Part shown: piece after piece, positions 1-7,492 of the stretch
Position numbering within the stretch: the stretch's first letter is position 1
Layout: each line of letters starts with the position of its first letter
Source of the DNA: Actinacidiphila bryophytorum
GTDB lineage: Bacteria > Actinomycetota > Actinomycetes > Streptomycetales > Streptomycetaceae
Length of the DNA: 64,000 bases
Direction: 5' to 3'
NCBI RefSeq assembly: GCF_016916835.1
Contig: NZ_JAFFIX010000025.1
Location: forward strand, 62,001 to 126,000
Notes under the pieces: model-generated
What the model was told of the DNA's origin: nothing
Database searches by the model: none
The model's input: the letters and a program-made list of their open reading frames with translations, nothing else
Translations under genes and position numbers: made by a program

Positions 1-673
1 CCAGCAGCCCGCCCGCCGGGCTGTCGCGGGTCTCCTGCGGCAGCGCGCGGGCCGCGGCCTCCGCCGTCTCAGGGTCGGTGGTCGCGGTCACCAGCAGCAG
101 GCCGATGAAGTGGTCGACCAGCCAGTCCCGCAGCTCCGCCACCGGCTGGCTGCGGCCCTCGTCGATCCAGATCAGCGACACCGCCTCGACCGAGGCGATC
201 CACGACCGCACCATCATCGCCAGGCGCGGGCCGGGCTCGGTCACACCCAGGTGGTGCAGCACCTGCTCGCCCGCGCGGCGGCGCACCCCGTCCACGATCG
301 CGCCCGTACGGCTGGTCTCGGCGACGCCGCCCCCGCCCAGCAGGGCGCCGTACGCCGGCGCGTGCTCGTCCACGTAGGCCAGGTAGCGGTCGAGCGCCGC
401 CGCCAGCCGCCCGGTCGGCGGACCCTCCGACGGTACGGCGAACCGCCCGGTCAGCTCCTCCGCGGCGCCCTGCACCGCGGCCTCGTACAACTGCTGCTTC
501 CCCCCGGGGAAGTAGCGGTAGACCAGGGGCCGCGAGACGCCTGCCGCTGCGGCCACGTCGTCGATCGACACGTCTTCCGGGCGGCGGTGCCCGAAGAGGT
601 CCACCGCGGACCTCAGCAACTGCGCTCGGCGCTCAGCCACACTCATCCGGCGGTACGCCGGCGCCGTACTCAT
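1..673 (-). CDS. TetR/AcrR family transcriptional regulator (3' end outside window)
   Basis: The reading frame starts at an ATG at 673 and runs off the left edge, giving about 224 residues. The N-terminal region (residues about 8-55) is a TetR-type helix-turn-helix: RRAQLLRSAVDLF, then SIDDVAAAAGVSRPLVYRYF, the family signature of the recognition helix. The rest is a helical ligand-binding and dimerisation domain with no recognisable ligand. A second ATG at 646 is possible, but the longer start keeps a normal TetR N-terminus. The family represses genes until a small ligand binds. The regulated gene cannot be seen because the downstream neighbour lies outside the window. Confidence 0.85.
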   Translation of the reverse strand, partial: MSTAPAYRRMSVAERRAQLLRSAVDLFGHRRPEDVSIDDVAAAAGVSRPLVYRYFPGGKQQLYEAAVQGAAEELTGRFAVPSEGPPTGRLAAALDRYLAYVDEHAPAYGALLGGGGVAETSRTGAIVDGVRRRAGEQVLHHLGVTEPGPRLAMMVRSWIASVEAVSLIWIDEGRSQPVAELRDWLVDHFIGLLLVTATTDPETAEAAARALPQETRDSPAGGLL

Positions 674-1129
674 GCCATCAGAGTACGGCGACCTATCCCC
701 GCCCCACCCCGTCCGGCGGCCCCCTCGGCAAGGGGGCGCGCGCCCACCGGCCCCGGTGGCTCGGGGGTGCCCTTGCGCAGGGCGGTGCTTTTCAGGGGCG
801 CGGGGAACTGCGCGACCAGCCCCCACCGGGCGCGCGGGTCGTCACCGACCCGAAGGGGCAATTCCTGTCGGAGCCGGACCACCGGCCGGCGAGCGAAGCG
901 AGTGGGGGCACCCCCAGGCGAAGCGCTGGAGGCTGGGCGCGCAGTTCCCCGCGCCCTGAGTGGGCGCCGCCCGCCGCAGAGGCACCCTGCGGACAGCGCG
1001 CCCGCGCGGCGCCAGCCGCAGATCAGACGCAGCCCCGCGCCCCTGGAAACGCTCGCCGCCAGGCGCATGGGGAACCGCCCGAACCGCCGCGGTCGGCGGA
1101 AGGGCGACCCCGGCGTGGGAAGGTGAGGT
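674..1129. repeat. Non-coding spacer with streptomycete dispersed repeats
   Basis: This 456-bp spacer lies upstream of the TetR gene. It holds a copy of the motif GGGGCGCGGGGAACTGCGCG at 795-814, its inverted counterpart at about 938-956, and a second repeat family at 995-1044. That second repeat recurs almost identically at 59829-59878. Several long frames are open here on both strands, but none has a ribosome-binding site or a recognisable protein. I treat them as chance ORFs in GC-rich DNA. Confidence 0.6.
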
Positions 1130-1369
1130 ATGAGGCATGAGGAGTGCGAGTTCGTCGGGGGGCCACTCGATGGGCGCACCATCGAGGTCATCGTGGGGAT
1201 GACGGGGCAGCCGCCCCGGTCGTACACGGTCCCGGCGGGTGAGCGGCGGTATGTGTACCACCGCGAGCACGGGGAGCGCGGAAAGCACCGCACGCCGTGG
1301 GTGTTCACGTATGACCCCGAGGGCCGGCCCCCGGCCGGCCCGAAGTGGCCCTGGTCGAAGCGCGGCTGA
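1130..1369 (+). CDS. Small conserved hypothetical protein
   Basis: A 79-residue protein opening ECEFVGGPLDGRTIEVI and continuing with basic and aromatic residues (RRYVYHRE) and a Pro/Gly/Trp-rich tail. The GGPLDG segment is common in small actinobacterial and phage proteins of unknown role. There is no signal peptide or membrane segment, so it should be cytosolic. A GGTGAGG-like ribosome-binding site sits just before the ATG. It stands alone between the TetR spacer and the chitinase promoter. I do not recognise a function. Confidence 0.6.
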   Translation: MRHEECEFVGGPLDGRTIEVIVGMTGQPPRSYTVPAGERRYVYHREHGERGKHRTPWVFTYDPEGRPPAGPKWPWSKRG

Positions 1370-1386
1370 CGCACCGGCGGGGACTT

Positions 1387-1430
1387 TGGTCCGGACCATT
1401 GACACGATTGGTCTAAACCTGTTTGCTGCG
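1387..1430 (+). promoter_or_regulatory. Chitinase promoter with two DasR-like 12-bp repeats
   Basis: Two copies of the chitin-regulon repeat flank a -35 hexamer: TGGTCCGGACCA at 1387-1398 and TGGTCTAAACCT at 1409-1420. TTGACA lies between them at 1399-1404, with a weak -10 (TTTGCT) at 1422-1427 after a 17-bp spacer. Such direct repeats are known from Streptomyces chitinase promoters, where they overlap DasR sites (dre core TGGTCTAGACCA) and mediate chitin induction and glucose repression. Their placement on this promoter predicts repression by DasR relieved by amino-sugar phosphates. Confidence 0.75.
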
Positions 1431-1471
1431 CGGTGAGCGCTGAGCGCCCCCCACCGAAGGAGCATCCCCCC

Positions 1472-3094
1472 ATGCCCACCCGGAGAAGATCGTTCGCCGC
1501 CGCGTCCGCCGCCCTCGCGGGCGCCGTCGCCGTCGGCGGCCTGGTCGCCCTGGCCCCCACCGCGAGCGCCGGCGAGTTCCTGGCCAACGGCGGCTTCGAG
1601 GCCGGGAACTTGAGCGGCTGGACCTGCGACGCGGGCGCCACCGCGGTCAGCGGCCAGGCGCACAGCGGGACGTACGCGGTGCAGGGCGTGCCGTCCGCCT
1701 CCGCCACCGGCCAGTGCAAGCAGACCGTGAGCGTCGCGCCGAACACCGCGTACACGCTGACCGCCCAGGTCAAGGGGAGCTACGTCTACCTCGGCGTGGA
1801 CGGCGGCACGAGCACCTGGACGCCGGGCACGGGCAGCGGCTACGCCCCGCTGACCGTGTCCTTCACCACCGGCGCGAGCCAGACCAGCGCGTCGGTGTAC
1901 GTGCACGGCTGGTACGGGCAGCCGGCCTACCTGGCCGACGACATCTCGCTGCAGGGTCCCGGCGGCGGGCCGACCACCCCGCCGACCACACCCCCCACGA
2001 CCCCGCCGACCACCCCGCCGACGACGCCTCCCACCACACCGCCCACCACTCCCCCGACCTCGCCGCCGCCGTCCGGCGGGCTGCCGACGCACGCCCTGGT
2101 GGGCTATCTGCACGAGACCTTCGCCAACGGCTCGGGCTACACCCGCCTCGCGGACGTACCCGACAGCTGGGACGTCATCGACCTGGCCTTCGGCGAGACC
2201 AGTTCGCCGACCTCGGGCAGCATCCACTTCAACCGCTGCTCGGCCGCCGAGTGCCCCTCGGTCGAGTCGGACGCGGACTTCAAGGCCGCGATCAAGGCCA
2301 AGCAGTCCAAGGGCAAGAAGGTGCTGCTGTCGATCGGCGGCGCCAACGGCGAGGTGCAGCTGACCACGGCGGCCGCACGTGACGCCTTCGTCTCCTCGGT
2401 GAGCGGCATCGTCGACCAGTGGGGCCTGGACGGCATCGACATCGACTTCGAGGGCCACTCGCTGTCGCTGAACGCGGGCGACACCGACTTCAAGAACCCG
2501 ACGACGCCGGTGATCGTCAACCTGATCTCCGCGCTGAAGACCCTCAAGGCCCGCTACGGCAGCGGCTTCGTGCTGACGATGGCGCCGGAGACCTTCTTCG
2601 TGCAGATGGGCTACCAGTTCTACGGCTCCGGGCCGTTCAACGGCCAGGACCCGCGCTGCGGGGCCTACCTGCCGGTGATCTACGCCCTGCGCAACGACCT
2701 GACGCTGCTGCACGTCCAGGACTACAACTCCGGGCCGATCATGGGTCTGGACAACCAGTACCACACCATGGGCGGCGCGGACTTCCACATCGCGATGACC
2801 GACATGCTGCTCACCGGCTTCCCGGTGGCGGGCAACACCGCCAACATGTTCCCGGCGCTGGCCCCCTCTCAGGTCGGCATCGGCCTGCCCGCCTCGGTCA
2901 ACGCGGGCAACGGCTACACCGCCCCGGCCGCGGTCGACCAGGCGCTGGACTGCCTGACCAGGAAGACCAATTGCGGCGGATACGCCACCCACGGCACCTG
3001 GCCGGCGCTGCGCGGCCTGATGACATGGTCGGTCAACTGGGACCACTTCTCGAACTGGGAGTTCTCGAACAATTTCCACAGCTACTTCGGCTGA
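1472..3094 (+). CDS. Secreted chitinase, CBM plus GH18
   Basis: A 540-residue secreted endochitinase that hydrolyses beta-1,4-GlcNAc polymers. Residues 1-33 are a signal peptide (PTRRRSFAAASAAL, ending PTASA). Residues about 34-165 resemble a CenC-like carbohydrate-binding module (NGGFEAGNLSGWTC). Then comes a Thr/Pro linker of TTPP repeats, and from about 203 a GH18 barrel with the catalytic signature DGIDIDFE (DxxDxDxE, Glu as acid). The start at 1472 is preferred over 1433 because a GAAGGAG site lies at 1456-1462 and the signal peptide then begins correctly. The upstream DasR-like repeats tie it to the GlcNAc regulon. The product GlcNAc would feed the nagB pathway at the other end of the window. 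Confidence 0.93.
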   Translation: MPTRRRSFAAASAALAGAVAVGGLVALAPTASAGEFLANGGFEAGNLSGWTCDAGATAVSGQAHSGTYAVQGVPSASATGQCKQTVSVAPNTAYTLTAQVKGSYVYLGVDGGTSTWTPGTGSGYAPLTVSFTTGASQTSASVYVHGWYGQPAYLADDISLQGPGGGPTTPPTTPPTTPPTTPPTTPPTTPPTTPPTSPPPSGGLPTHALVGYLHETFANGSGYTRLADVPDSWDVIDLAFGETSSPTSGSIHFNRCSAAECPSVESDADFKAAIKAKQSKGKKVLLSIGGANGEVQLTTAAARDAFVSSVSGIVDQWGLDGIDIDFEGHSLSLNAGDTDFKNPTTPVIVNLISALKTLKARYGSGFVLTMAPETFFVQMGYQFYGSGPFNGQDPRCGAYLPVIYALRNDLTLLHVQDYNSGPIMGLDNQYHTMGGADFHIAMTDMLLTGFPVAGNTANMFPALAPSQVGIGLPASVNAGNGYTAPAAVDQALDCLTRKTNCGGYATHGTWPALRGLMTWSVNWDHFSNWEFSNNFHSYFG

Positions 3095-3115
3095 CGCCGG
3101 ACAGCGCCCCCGTAC

Positions 3116-3161
3116 GCGTACGGCCCGGTCCCGAGGGCGGTGACCGGGCCGTACGCTTTTT
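3116..3161 (+). terminator. Rho-independent terminator after chitinase
   Basis: A perfect 15-bp stem (3116-3130 pairing with 3142-3156, arm GCGTACGGCCCGGTC) with an 11-nt loop is followed directly by TTTTT. It lies 22 bp after the chitinase stop codon. Confidence 0.85.
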
Positions 3162-3189
3162 CGACGTTGGCGTCATGAAGATGAACAGA

Positions 3190-3296
3190 CTCACCCTCAA
3201 GGGGGTCGCCGTAACGGCGGGAGAACCGGGCGACGGCCGTGCTCCAGGGCTACGTCGCCTGGACCCCCTGGTATCCGTACGTACCCTGAGGGTGAG
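3190..3296 (+). promoter_or_regulatory. Possible structured leader upstream of the NlpC/P60 gene
   Basis: CTCACCCTCAAGGG at 3190-3203 can pair with CCCTGAGGGTGAG at 3284-3296, with one bulge. The stem encloses about 80 nt that contain further local hairpins. It sits 112 bp upstream of the endopeptidase start. It lacks the conserved core of the ydaO (c-di-AMP) riboswitch that often precedes such genes in Streptomyces, so no ligand is proposed. Confidence 0.3.
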
Positions 3297-3408
3297 CCGC
3301 CGTCACCCGCCGGAGTGAACCACTTGGGCGGAATTGCCCATTCCCGCTGTCGAAGATATGACAACCTATGACACGATCCTGAGGGTTCGTCACCGGGAGG
3401 ACGTGGGG

Positions 3409-4656
3409 ATGCAGGCGGCTCGCAGTACCAGGACCTGGCTTCGTGCGGCAGCGGTGTGCGGGGCGCTGCTCGCTTCCGCGGCGCTGTCGCTGCCCGCGGC
3501 GCAGCGCGCGGCGGCACGACCGTACGAACCGCAGGTCCCGGTCCCGTCCGCGACCGGCACGCCGGCTCCCGACCCCGCGGCCACCTCCCCGGGCCAGGAG
3601 CCCGCGGTCCCGCTCCCGTCGGCGACCGCGGACCCCGCCTCGCTGCCCGCCCTGCTGGCCCAGCTCCAGTCGCTCTACCAGCAGACCGAGGCGGCGACCG
3701 AGGCGTACAACACGGCCAAGGAGACCGCCGACCAGCAGCGCACCAAGGCCGAGGCGCTGGACACCCGGCTGGCGGCGCAGCGCACCCAGGTGGCCTCGGG
3801 ACGGGACCAGGTCGGGCAGCTGGCCCGGCAGCTCTACCGCACCGGCGGCCTGTCGCCGTACCTGTCGATGCTGGGCGGCAGGAGCCCGCAGGAGTTCTTC
3901 GGGACGCTGCACATCGCCCAGCGGGCCGTCGGGCACCAGCAGGACGTCGTGGACGGCCTGACCGCGGACGAGAAGCGGCTCGCCGCGCTCAACACGCAGG
4001 CGCAGCGCGCGCTGGACGCGGCCCAGGTCGCGCAGAACCGGCAGGCCGCGCAGAAGACGCAGATCGAGGCGCACCTGCGGCAGGTCGAGGCGCTGCTCGC
4101 CGGGCTCAGCGGGGTCCAGACAAGCGAGCTGCAGGCGCTGGAGAAGCAGGGCGCGGACAAGGCGCAGCAGGAGTTCATGGACTCCAAGCCGCTCGGCCCC
4201 GACGCGGCCCTGCGCGCGCCCTCCACGGCGGGCGACAAGGCGATCGGCTACGCCTTCGCGCAGCTGGGCAAGCCCTACGTGTGGGGCGCCGAGGGGCCGG
4301 GGTCCTTCGACTGCTCGGGGCTGACCTCGCAGGCCTGGTCGCACGCGGGCGTCACGATCCCGCGCACCGCGGAGCAGCAGTGGGCCGAGCTGCCGCACGT
4401 GCCGCTGTCGCTGCTGCGCCCCGGCGACCTGGTCGTCTACTTCCACGGCGCCACCCACGTGGCGCTCTACATCGGCAACGGCCTGGTCGTGCAGGCCCCG
4501 CACACCGGCGCGGTGGTGACGGTCTCGCCGATCGCCGCCAACCCGATCCTCGGTGCGGTCCGCCCGGACCTGGGCGCCCTGCCGGTCGGCGACTACCGGC
4601 CGCGGCAGATCCCGGCGCCCTACGACCAGGCCGCCGCGCCCGAGCCGCTGGGCTGA
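3409..4656 (+). CDS. Secreted NlpC/P60 (C40) peptidoglycan endopeptidase with coiled coil
   Basis: A 415-residue exported cell-wall hydrolase. Residues 1-37 form a signal peptide. A Pro-rich stretch follows, then a long Gln/Ala/Glu coiled coil (about 80-265) typical of RipA/CwlO-like enzymes. The C-terminal NlpC/P60 domain (about 280-400) has catalytic Cys302 in SFDCSG and His350 in ATHVALYIG, with a later polar residue (His in APHTGA) completing the triad. The family cuts D-Glu/mDAP stem-peptide bonds, and the coiled coil usually holds the enzyme inactive or binds FtsEX-like partners. The start was set at the ATG preceded by GGGAGG at 3395-3400. The 25 extra upstream codons in the open frame would spoil the signal peptide. 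Confidence 0.9.
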   Translation: MQAARSTRTWLRAAAVCGALLASAALSLPAAQRAAARPYEPQVPVPSATGTPAPDPAATSPGQEPAVPLPSATADPASLPALLAQLQSLYQQTEAATEAYNTAKETADQQRTKAEALDTRLAAQRTQVASGRDQVGQLARQLYRTGGLSPYLSMLGGRSPQEFFGTLHIAQRAVGHQQDVVDGLTADEKRLAALNTQAQRALDAAQVAQNRQAAQKTQIEAHLRQVEALLAGLSGVQTSELQALEKQGADKAQQEFMDSKPLGPDAALRAPSTAGDKAIGYAFAQLGKPYVWGAEGPGSFDCSGLTSQAWSHAGVTIPRTAEQQWAELPHVPLSLLRPGDLVVYFHGATHVALYIGNGLVVQAPHTGAVVTVSPIAANPILGAVRPDLGALPVGDYRPRQIPAPYDQAAAPEPLG

Positions 4657-4659
4657 GCC

Positions 4660-5907
4660 CTACGCGGTGGCCGCCAGGTAGTCGGCCGCGGCCCCCGCGT
4701 CGTAGAACCACTCGGCGAAGTCGGCGGGCCGGTCGAAGCCGTTGGCGATGCGGTCGGCGATCCGCGGCTGCGTCTGCGCCGCGGCCAGCAGGCGGCGGAC
4801 GTGGTCCTGCGGTCCGCCGAGCATCGCGTTGGTCCAGCGGGTGGAGGGTCCCGCCTGAGTCCAGAAGCGGTCGAAGGCCGAGTGCATCCAGGCCCGGTCG
4901 AAGGGCAGTTCACCGCGTTCGGTGATGCTGTCGAGGTAAGCGGCCGCGCATTTGGCCGCGTTGTTGGACCCCTGCCCGGTGAGCGGGTCGTTGGCGACGA
5001 CGACGTCGGCCACCCCCAGCACCAGCCCGCCGCCGGGCAGCTCCGCGACGGGTTCGCGTACGGTCGGGGTGAAGCCGCCGGTGAGCGTGGCGTTCGCGTC
5101 GGTCAACTCGACGGCGGACGCCCGCTCGTACTCCCACGGGGTGAAGCGGCGCATCAGGTCCAGGGTCAGCGCCAGGTGCTCCGCGGGGCCTGCGACGGCC
5201 TCGAAGGCGTCGGCCGGGCCGCCGGGCACGCCCTCCCAGAAGAGGATGTCGCAGGGTCCCGAGGTGGTCAGCGCCGGGATGACGATGAGTTCGCCGACGC
5301 CGGGCACCAGGTTGCAGCGCACCGCGGCGACGTCGGGGTGCTCGGGGCGCGGGGCCAGGCCGTGGACGTAGGCGACGGCGAGCGCGCGCTGCGGGTCGCG
5401 GTAGGGCGAACGGGCCGCGTCGGGGCGGAACATCGAGACGGTCTCGCCCTTGCCCGCCGCGACCAGGACCAGGTCGTAGGCCAGCGAGAAGTAGTCGAGG
5501 TCGGCGGCGGTCGCGGCGTGCACGACGACCTTGCCGCCGCGCTCCGCGAAGGTCTCCAGCCAGCCGGCCATCTTCACCCGCTGGTCGACGGACTGCGCGG
5601 GGGCGTCGAGGCGGCCGAGCCAGTCGACCGCGCGGGGAGCGCCGGGGGTGCCGGAGTCACCGGCGACGGATATGCCGAGCCCCGGTATTCGCGGCGCCTG
5701 GTCGGCCCAGAAGTCCAGCCCCGCGTCCCGCTCGTGGGCCAGGGCGGCACCGAACATGCACTGCGTGGAGGTGACCCGGCCGGTGCGGATCTCGTCGGCC
5801 GTGCGGTTGGACATCACCGTGACGTCGTAGTCACGGGCCTGCAGGCCGAGGGCCAGTTGGAGGCCCGCCTGCCCGGCTCCGACGATCAGTAACTTGCGCA
5901 ACTGCAC
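4660..5907 (-). CDS. FAD-dependent monooxygenase, styrene/indole monooxygenase (StyA) family
   Basis: A 415-residue flavoprotein starting at GTG. The N-terminal Rossmann motif GAGQAG (residues 10-15) binds FAD. The middle (FWEGVPGG, RRFTPWEYER) and the ANDPLTGQGSNNAAK segment match the StyA-like group of two-component flavin oxygenases, which epoxidise or hydroxylate aromatic alkenes using reduced FAD from a partner reductase. No reductase is adjacent. The gene lies 70 bp downstream of cvnD in the same direction, so it is probably co-transcribed with the conservon. Its stop is 3 bp from the stop of the convergent endopeptidase gene. The substrate is unknown. Confidence 0.8.
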   Translation of the reverse strand: MQLRKLLIVGAGQAGLQLALGLQARDYDVTVMSNRTADEIRTGRVTSTQCMFGAALAHERDAGLDFWADQAPRIPGLGISVAGDSGTPGAPRAVDWLGRLDAPAQSVDQRVKMAGWLETFAERGGKVVVHAATAADLDYFSLAYDLVLVAAGKGETVSMFRPDAARSPYRDPQRALAVAYVHGLAPRPEHPDVAAVRCNLVPGVGELIVIPALTTSGPCDILFWEGVPGGPADAFEAVAGPAEHLALTLDLMRRFTPWEYERASAVELTDANATLTGGFTPTVREPVAELPGGGLVLGVADVVVANDPLTGQGSNNAAKCAAAYLDSITERGELPFDRAWMHSAFDRFWTQAGPSTRWTNAMLGGPQDHVRRLLAAAQTQPRIADRIANGFDRPADFAEWFYDAGAAADYLAATA

Positions 5908-5977
5908 CCCGCTTCGGGTCGGGTCTGGCTCGGGATCAGGTGGGGAGGCGCTGCCGACGACGTCGGAACCGCCCGGG

Positions 5978-6586
5978 TCAGAAGGGCTGTTCGGCCAGGG
6001 CGTGGGTGACCAGCGCGAGCAGCGCGTCGACCACGGAGGACCGTTTCCGCGCGTCGATGATCTGCACCGGGATGTGCGACGGCACCGCGAGCGCCTCGCG
6101 TACGTCCTCGCCCGTGTACGCGACGGTGCCCTCGAACTGGTTGACCGCGACCGTGTACGGAAGGCCCGTGCCCTCGAAGTAGTCCAGCGCGGGGAAGCAG
6201 TCCGCGAGCCTGCGGGTGTCGGCCAGCACGACCGCCCCTATCGCGCCCCGCACCAGGTCGTCCCACATGAACCAGAAGCGCTGCTGCCCCGGGGTGCCGA
6301 AGACGTACAGGACCAGGTCCTTCTCCAGCGTGATCCGGCCGAAGTCCATGGCCACCGTGGTGGTGACCTTGTCCGGGGTGGCGGCCAGGTCGTCCAGCGC
6401 CTCGCTGGCCTGCGTCATGACCGCCTCGGTGGTCAGCGGGGTGATCTCGGAGACCGCGCCGACGAAAGTGGTCTTGCCCACCCCGAAGCCGCCGGCCACC
6501 ACGATCTTCGTGGACACCGGCGCCCGGTCGCGTTCGCCTTGCCAGTCCTGCAGGCCGTCCGGCCGGTCAGAGCCTGCGAAGTCCAC
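5978..6586 (-). CDS. cvnD: Conservon GTPase-like ATP/GTP-binding protein CvnD
   Basis: A 202-residue Ras-like small GTPase of the conservon type. The P-loop GGFGVGKT lies at residues 32-39. The DFGRITL and YVFGTPGQQRFWFMW segments correspond to switch regions, and VAVNQFEG is the NKxD-like base-recognition motif in its usual conservon variant. Cvn proteins form a membrane-associated complex reminiscent of eukaryotic G-protein signalling, in which CvnD is the GTPase switch. The start overlaps the end of cvnC by 20 bp, indicating translational coupling. It is the last conservon gene before the monooxygenase. Confidence 0.92.
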   Translation of the reverse strand: MDFAGSDRPDGLQDWQGERDRAPVSTKIVVAGGFGVGKTTFVGAVSEITPLTTEAVMTQASEALDDLAATPDKVTTTVAMDFGRITLEKDLVLYVFGTPGQQRFWFMWDDLVRGAIGAVVLADTRRLADCFPALDYFEGTGLPYTVAVNQFEGTVAYTGEDVREALAVPSHIPVQIIDARKRSSVVDALLALVTHALAEQPF

Positions 6587-6983
6587 TGAGCACCCTTTCG
6601 AGCAGCGCGCGGTCGGGGCTGCCGGACCCGTGCCCGGTGCCGTACACGCGGATTCTTCCCTGGTCGGCGAGATCGCTGAGCAGCACCCTGACGACGCCGA
6701 GCGGCATCTTCAGCAGAGCGGAGATCTCGGCCACCGACCGCATTCTCCTGCACAGTTCGACGATCGCCCGCCTTTCGGGCAGGACCCGCTCGCTCCAGCC
6801 GCCCCGGCCGGACGCGTACGCCTCCTCAGGACCCTCCACCGTCGCCACGAACGTCTCGACCAGCAGCACATGGCCGACCCGGGTCCGACCGCCCGTCAGC
6901 GAATACGGACGGACCCGGTCCGTCCTGCGGTCGGCACCTCGCTGCGGTGCCCCGCGTCTGGGCAGTGCGGACATGGACGACAT
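6567..6983 (-). CDS. cvnC: Conservon DUF742 protein CvnC
   Basis: A 138-residue DUF742 protein. RVRPYSLTGGRT near residue 23 and the winged-helix-like segment RMRSVAEISALLKMPLGVVRVLLSDLADQGRI are diagnostic of the family. In conservons CvnC links the histidine-kinase-like CvnA and roadblock protein CvnB to the GTPase CvnD. Its ATG overlaps the cvnB stop as TGATG, and its 3' end overlaps cvnD by 20 bp. All four genes therefore form one coupled unit. Confidence 0.92.
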   Translation of the reverse strand: MSSMSALPRRGAPQRGADRRTDRVRPYSLTGGRTRVGHVLLVETFVATVEGPEEAYASGRGGWSERVLPERRAIVELCRRMRSVAEISALLKMPLGVVRVLLSDLADQGRIRVYGTGHGSGSPDRALLERVLSGLRRL

Positions 6984-7492
6984 CAGTCGGCGCTCCCGGT
7001 GGCCTGGCGCAACTCGCTGCGGAGTGCGGGGGTCAGTACGTGTCCTGCACGGCCCACGAACAGGGCCATGTGATAGGCGATCACGCTCATGTCGCAGTCG
7101 GCCGCCGCGTGCACACCGAGCAGCGAGCCGTCGCTGATCGACATCACCACGAGCACTCCGTCCGTCATCGCGACGGTGGTCTGCCGAACCCGACCGCCGT
7201 CCATCAGCCGCGCCGCGCCCACGGTGAGCGAGGCAAGTCCCGACACGACCGCGGCGAGGTCCATCCGGCTCTGGCCGGCCTGGCCCGGATGCGCGGGCGC
7301 CTCCGGCATATTCTGCCCGTCCGCGGCGCCGGATACATCGTCAGGTTCAGAACCGAGCAGTAGCAGGCCGTCGGAGGAGACCACCGCGACCGAGTGGATG
7401 CCGTGCACCTCCGCCACGAAATTGTGCAGCAGCCACTGGAAACTGCGGGCCTCGCTGCTGAGAGCCCCGGTCTGCGTGCCGACCGCGTTCAA
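6983..7492 (-). CDS. cvnB: Conservon roadblock/LC7 protein CvnB
   Basis: A 169-residue roadblock/LC7-domain protein (FQWLLHNFVAEVHGIHSVAVVSSDGLLLL, then TVAMTDGVLVVMSISDGSLLGV). Roadblock proteins typically act as GTPase-activating or scaffolding partners, and in conservons CvnB interacts with CvnD. The most likely start is the TTG at 7492, which overlaps the cvnA stop as TTGA and has a GGAGG ribosome-binding site a few bases upstream. At 169 residues it is longer than many CvnB proteins because of an inserted polar segment (EPDDVSGAADGQNMPEAPAH). Confidence 0.9.
   Translation of the reverse strand: MNAVGTQTGALSSEARSFQWLLHNFVAEVHGIHSVAVVSSDGLLLLGSEPDDVSGAADGQNMPEAPAHPGQAGQSRMDLAAVVSGLASLTVGAARLMDGGRVRQTTVAMTDGVLVVMSISDGSLLGVHAAADCDMSVIAYHMALFVGRAGHVLTPALRSELRQATGSAD

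Noticed and set aside
1433..1471. Upstream GTG start for the chitinase
   Set aside because: It adds residues before the signal peptide and lies upstream of the GAAGGAG site that serves the ATG at 1472.
3161..3408. ydaO (c-di-AMP) riboswitch before the NlpC/P60 gene
   Set aside because: The conserved GACAGCUAACC...GUAGGC-type 3' core is not present; only a generic stem was found.
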